A stretch of DNA of 64,000 nt, taken from Paenibacillus allorhizosphaerae. GTDB taxonomy: Bacteria > Bacillota > Bacilli > Paenibacillales > NBRC-103111. The notes beneath the pieces are model-generated. The model saw only the letters and a list, made by a program, of their open reading frames with translations. It was not told the origin of the DNA and did no database searches. This document shows positions 60,460-64,000 of this stretch, in pieces. Location of the stretch: assembly GCF_910594985.1 (NCBI RefSeq), contig NZ_CAJVCE010000001.1, positions 186,001-250,000 of the forward strand, given 5' to 3'. The position numbers and the translations under genes were made by a program. Every line of letters starts with the position of its first letter. Positions within the stretch are counted from its first letter, which is position 1.

Positions 60460-62400
60460 TTAAGGGAACGGATGCGGATATGGATTGAGCTGCTCGAATG
60501 CCAACGGCTCCTTGGCATATCCAAGCAGCGCCGGTACCGTTAACACTCTGTCCAGCCCGGTCACACGAGTCAGATGATAGCCGAACGTCATCGGAAGCAT
60601 TCCCGGAATCAGCACTTTTACACAATGCAAATCGTTTCGTTGCAACTCGGGCGTGGTCTGATCCACTACGATCACATCGAGATTCAGCCTCTGAAATGCT
60701 TGAAGCACATCCTTCAGATCATCAGTCAAGTCCGGATGCATCGGGTGCTGGCCGAATTCCTCCTGAAATGCCCGCGGCGGTCTGTTTTGTTTCAGTAGAA
60801 AATGCAATCGCTCCTCGGCTTCCGGCAAGCTGTATAGCATGGAATGATCTTCCATTCCGCGTACCAATGTCGGGTCATGAAGCATCTGCATATACCGCGC
60901 CCGATTCGCTTCGAATTTCCCGTCAAGGTTGAGCGTCATCCCCGATAGTTCATGAACCGCGCCTTTCGCGGCACGAACCGGGTCCGGATGAGCCCCTGCA
61001 GCACAAATGAGGTTTACTCCCGTAGACTTTCGATTTTTAGCGATCGCCCACACGCTTGGAATTCCATTTTCCATCGTCGCGTTATACAAGTGAACGTCAA
61101 AACCCGCTACCGATTGCATGCGGCTCAACATGAGCTCCAATTCCGAATCGCCTGCAGAATAAGGATCAAGCTGGGGGAGCGGAAGCTGCGCATACCAAGT
61201 CAGCAGGAACGAATCGCGCTCGACCACTTCCATGATGCCGTAAAAAATAGCCTCCTCCAAACTTCCACCCAAAGCGCAGCCGTTGGACGTTTCATACAGA
61301 AATCCATGTCCGCAGCTCGAACTGTAGTAGGCAAGCTGCTGCGGAACCAATATGGGACTTTGCCGCTCAAACGAGTATCCCCATACCCAGTCCATCGGCT
61401 CGTCGGGATGAAACGGCTGGAAAGCGAAATTCGGCAGATTATACTGCTCTTTCGCATACAAGCCGACCGTAACAGGATGAAGCGCATGATCCGCCACGTT
61501 TCGGTAACTATCATGAACCGTCGTCCTTTTTCCGCGAGGCGCCATGCCGCAATATCTCTCCAATCCTTCCATGATCGCCGTAAGTTCGCTATCCGCGTAC
61601 GAATGCGTTCGTCCCGCCGTTGCCTCGTCCTGATCAAACAGCGGCAGGTTTACGCTCACATCGGCAAAAGGCGATAGCAGATCAACCATTTTGCCATTCA
61701 AGAAACCGCATTTATAGTCCAAGTAGTCTTGCACAAGAAAGCTTGCAAGGTCTTGTAACGAACGGGAACGGAAGCTTTTTCCGCTCTTGGGACTCGGTCG
61801 AAGCGTGATGCAGGCTCTCTCCGGCGAGTCGTCGGGCAAATCACCACAAACCGGACATAACGGGTCCGGCAAAAAAAAGTGGTTGGTGCAGCCCAATGTT
61901 CTCATGTCCAGAAATACGATCCGTTGTTCCAAGCGGGATCGTTTGTCCTGAAGCACCCTCAGCGTATCCGCCACGAGCAGGTGCGCTAACTGGCTTAAAC
62001 CGGCACGCGATGCCCATGCGTCGTGCGAAATGCCCCCTGACTCCGTGAGACGCTGCTCCAGTATCCACATCTCCTTGCGGTCACGCCCTGCCAACAGACG
62101 CCGGGTGTCGGCGCAAAGCGAGCAGCCGGACAAACCGGGTCGAACCATCGGTCCGACCACACCTTCACCGAACGCAACATAGCCGCGAAGCCATGGAATG
62201 CCTGCTTGCCGAAGCAACTTTTCCGCTTCCCTATGAACGGAAGGATGCCACGCATCGTGCAATACCAAGGCAAAGTCGACCGTTTCCGGCACGCCTTCCT
62301 TGAAATCCCTCAGTCGTACAATCCGGCATTGGGCGGTCAACTCATAACTGACAAGATCCGCTAACCCACCCTCTCCGATGACGGCCACTACTTTGTTCAC
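60460..62400 (-). CDS. YcaO-type cyclodehydratase fused to TOMM leader-binding domain
   Basis: This 646-residue protein forms thiazoline/oxazoline rings in a precursor peptide using ATP. The first 250 residues are E1-like with four cysteines (CSLC at 93-96, CPVCG at 182-186) that likely hold zinc and bind the leader. The YcaO domain (about 270-646) has the ATP/Mg motifs EGLERYCGMAPRG and EVVERDSFLLTWYAQLPLPQ and ends in the proline-rich NPYPHPFP, the known C-terminal motif of active cyclodehydratases. Its start overlaps the stop of the preceding maturation gene (ATGA-type). Confidence 0.93.
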   Translation of the reverse strand: MNKVVAVIGEGGLADLVSYELTAQCRIVRLRDFKEGVPETVDFALVLHDAWHPSVHREAEKLLRQAGIPWLRGYVAFGEGVVGPMVRPGLSGCSLCADTRRLLAGRDRKEMWILEQRLTESGGISHDAWASRAGLSQLAHLLVADTLRVLQDKRSRLEQRIVFLDMRTLGCTNHFFLPDPLCPVCGDLPDDSPERACITLRPSPKSGKSFRSRSLQDLASFLVQDYLDYKCGFLNGKMVDLLSPFADVSVNLPLFDQDEATAGRTHSYADSELTAIMEGLERYCGMAPRGKRTTVHDSYRNVADHALHPVTVGLYAKEQYNLPNFAFQPFHPDEPMDWVWGYSFERQSPILVPQQLAYYSSSCGHGFLYETSNGCALGGSLEEAIFYGIMEVVERDSFLLTWYAQLPLPQLDPYSAGDSELELMLSRMQSVAGFDVHLYNATMENGIPSVWAIAKNRKSTGVNLICAAGAHPDPVRAAKGAVHELSGMTLNLDGKFEANRARYMQMLHDPTLVRGMEDHSMLYSLPEAEERLHFLLKQNRPPRAFQEEFGQHPMHPDLTDDLKDVLQAFQRLNLDVIVVDQTTPELQRNDLHCVKVLIPGMLPMTFGYHLTRVTGLDRVLTVPALLGYAKEPLAFEQLNPYPHPFP

Positions 62401-64000
62401 CGGGATTCCCCCTCTCGCAGCAAGACGCCATACACACCTTTGAGCTCTTCTTTCAAAAACGGCTCTACGGCCAAATTCGCTACATAAAGCTTCGTATTGT
62501 TATTGTTCAAGATTTGTAAAGCTTCCTGTAAAGCGGCTTGCGCGTCTTTTTCGCTCGAAGGAACCGCTAGGTCGACCGTGGTTTCTCCCGCAAGCCTTAC
62601 AGCCGAAGTTTCCAGCACGTGAACCGCATTGTGACCGGAACCGCTCTGTATCCTCAGCAGGGCTGCCTTCAACGCATTCTCAAGTGCAAGCTTTGGATTT
62701 AAGCCGATACTGCCGAACCAACCATCGCCGGTGCCGACCCATACGACCGGGAATCCTGATACAGCCTCGCCCAAACCAATGACCGGTGCTCCCCTCATGG
62801 TGGTCAAAGCATGCAAATAATACCGGCACCGTTCATCTTCTACCTTGTTTAATCGTACTCGAGTAACAGCATGCTGCCTTACTGTAAGTTGTATTGCCAG
62901 CCGCTTGGCCAGATGGGCTTGCAAGCCGCGAATAATTCCTTCCGCAGCCGTTTCCCCTGCGCCGATGCCGACGATTTCATTCGTGCGAACGAGCCTTTCG
63001 GCCAAACGCGATACATATGCTTCAATCCCGATCAATCCAGCTTCCCGCCGCGCCTCCTCGTGCGTCAAGCCGGAACCAATCAGCGCCGGCAGCAGTTCGG
63101 CAGGACCTTCCGATAACGGATCGACCGCCTGGACGCGGCACAGGGACAGCGGAAGCTGCCTCAAATCTCCCTCTTCCCAAATATGAAATATGCCGGATTG
63201 CGGCGATGTCAGACCGCTCCAATAAGCAAGCAATCGGTTGGATGCATGAATGCTCGAGCTTTGTTCGTCCCTGTCAAGCGCATCAAGTTGAAGCCTGGAT
63301 AAATGTACCGCCTGCAGTGCTTCGCTTCCATGAACGAATGGATGCGGAATGAACGAATGCCAGCTTCCTTCCAACGTTTCCAAATCCAGCAGAAAAAACA
63401 AGTTTCTAGACTCGGATTGTCCGGTAACCGTCTTGAACAGCTCAAACGTAATCACGTTCGAAAGCATGGCTCCTGCTGTGGAAGAGTACCAATGCAGCTC
63501 CGGGTCCTTATAAACAGCGGGTTGGTGGACCCGACGCCATGCCGATTCCCAGCCCCCCTTGGACTGCGGATGAATAACCGGACCTGCCATTCCCGTCTGA
63601 TACAGGCACATGGCCGGCAACAAAATCTTTTCCTCCGCTATACAAGCAGCCTGAAGAAGCCGAAATGGTTCCAGATTGCCCTCTTGAGAAACGTAAAGAA
63701 TCGCTTGGTAGGGCCGTACGGCTTCTCTCCAGCCGTCTGCTCCTTCTTGCCGCATCTTAATCTCGTGAACAGCCGCATCCGGGTCGGTACGGCGGGCATG
63801 CTCCGCCAATTCCGCGAGCCGCTCCCGGTTTGTCGGCACCTCATCCGTGATCAATAGGTGTGGTGAAGCCAGTCCGGACTCCAGCAATGCGGAAACCAGC
63901 GAAACAAACAACGGGCCCGACCCGACCGCCAATACGCTCGTCTGCCGATAACATTGAAACCTGTACGCGCCGGAATCGCCGAAGCTTTCCAGAAAGGCGA
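62397..64000 (-). CDS. TOMM/thiazole-containing bacteriocin maturation protein, E1-like (5' end beyond right edge)
   Basis: About 534 residues are visible and the frame stays open to position 64000, so the N-terminus and start lie outside. The visible part begins with a Rossmann-like VLAVGSGPLFVSLVSALLES and continues with GAMLSNVITFELFKTVTGQS, typical of E1-like adenylation proteins without catalytic cysteine. C-terminal regions GIGAGETAAEGIIRGLQAHL and VSGFPVVWVGTGDGWFGSIG resemble the YcaO-related half of the thiazole-containing bacteriocin maturation proteins of Bacillus. It overlaps the cyclodehydratase gene start by four bases. The precursor peptide and export genes are presumably to the right. 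Confidence 0.85.
   Translation of the reverse strand, partial: AFLESFGDSGAYRFQCYRQTSVLAVGSGPLFVSLVSALLESGLASPHLLITDEVPTNRERLAELAEHARRTDPDAAVHEIKMRQEGADGWREAVRPYQAILYVSQEGNLEPFRLLQAACIAEEKILLPAMCLYQTGMAGPVIHPQSKGGWESAWRRVHQPAVYKDPELHWYSSTAGAMLSNVITFELFKTVTGQSESRNLFFLLDLETLEGSWHSFIPHPFVHGSEALQAVHLSRLQLDALDRDEQSSSIHASNRLLAYWSGLTSPQSGIFHIWEEGDLRQLPLSLCRVQAVDPLSEGPAELLPALIGSGLTHEEARREAGLIGIEAYVSRLAERLVRTNEIVGIGAGETAAEGIIRGLQAHLAKRLAIQLTVRQHAVTRVRLNKVEDERCRYYLHALTTMRGAPVIGLGEAVSGFPVVWVGTGDGWFGSIGLNPKLALENALKAALLRIQSGSGHNAVHVLETSAVRLAGETTVDLAVPSSEKDAQAALQEALQILNNNNTKLYVANLAVEPFLKEELKGVYGVLLREGESR

Overview
The window reads as chromosomal DNA of a plant-polysaccharide-degrading, Gram-positive soil bacterium of the Paenibacillaceae (Paenibacillus or a close relative). 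The basis is the gene style: LplABC-type sugar ABC transporters next to a YesM/YesN two-component pair, membrane-bound AraC sensors, many Gfo/Idh/MocA dehydrogenases and TIM-barrel epimerases, strong AGGAGG ribosome binding sites with frequent GTG/TTG starts, a CcpA cre site, and a kimA gene behind a ydaO-type c-di-AMP riboswitch. I saw no rRNA, tRNA, CRISPR array or intact insertion sequence.

Layout. (1) 1-3077: 5' part of a sugar ABC permease and a membrane-anchored AraC sensor-regulator. (2) 3284-9986 (minus): a sugar-oxidation operon of two epimerase-like proteins, an LLM flavin monooxygenase, a lone solute-binding lipoprotein and two Gfo/Idh/MocA oxidoreductases, with a divergent AraC regulator (10252-11115). 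(3) 11254-16412: glucarate catabolism (kdgD, semialdehyde dehydrogenase, gudD) with a divergent AraC regulator. (4) 16474-31877 (minus): a long carbohydrate-uptake and processing array. YesN/YesM come first, then after a perfect cre site LplB, LplC-type permease, solute-binding protein, two GH29-like proteins, a PhyH oxygenase, MATE, ThuA, an MFS carrier, Gfo/Idh/MocA and a second ThuA, closing at a strong terminator. (5) 32129-43039: mixed genes, including a lipoprotein, a phytase-like secreted protein, fdhD with an FdhF/YdeP-type molybdoenzyme, a second PhyH protein, a beta-lactamase-fold hydrolase, an APH-type kinase, a P-loop protein and a small membrane-anchored protein. (6) 43158-53636 (minus): a LacI-controlled operon of ribokinase, LacI repressor, a multidomain ADP-ribosylglycohydrolase-family protein, sulfatase, solute-binding protein, GH28-like protein and a second sulfatase. 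Three copies of the palindrome TGGAACCGGTTCCA or close variants sit upstream of rbsK and of the ADP-ribosylglycohydrolase gene. (7) 53985-56225: c-di-AMP riboswitch, kimA potassium importer and a 40-residue acidic protein. (8) 56323-58584: a P-loop kinase-like gene and a MerR plus two AHSA1/SRPBCC operon. (9) 58768-64000: the 3' part of a thiazole/oxazole-modified microcin (TOMM) biosynthesis cluster (E1-like maturation protein, YcaO cyclodehydratase, double-domain SagB-type dehydrogenase), running off the right edge.

The most interesting part is region 6. It looks like one regulated catabolic unit for a sulfated, ribose- or pentose-like glycoside, and it carries two apparent lesions: an in-frame TAA in rbsK and a one-base frameshift in an A6 run in the first sulfatase. 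These are either assembly errors or early decay. The TOMM cluster and the duplicated ThuA and GH29-like genes are the other points worth following.
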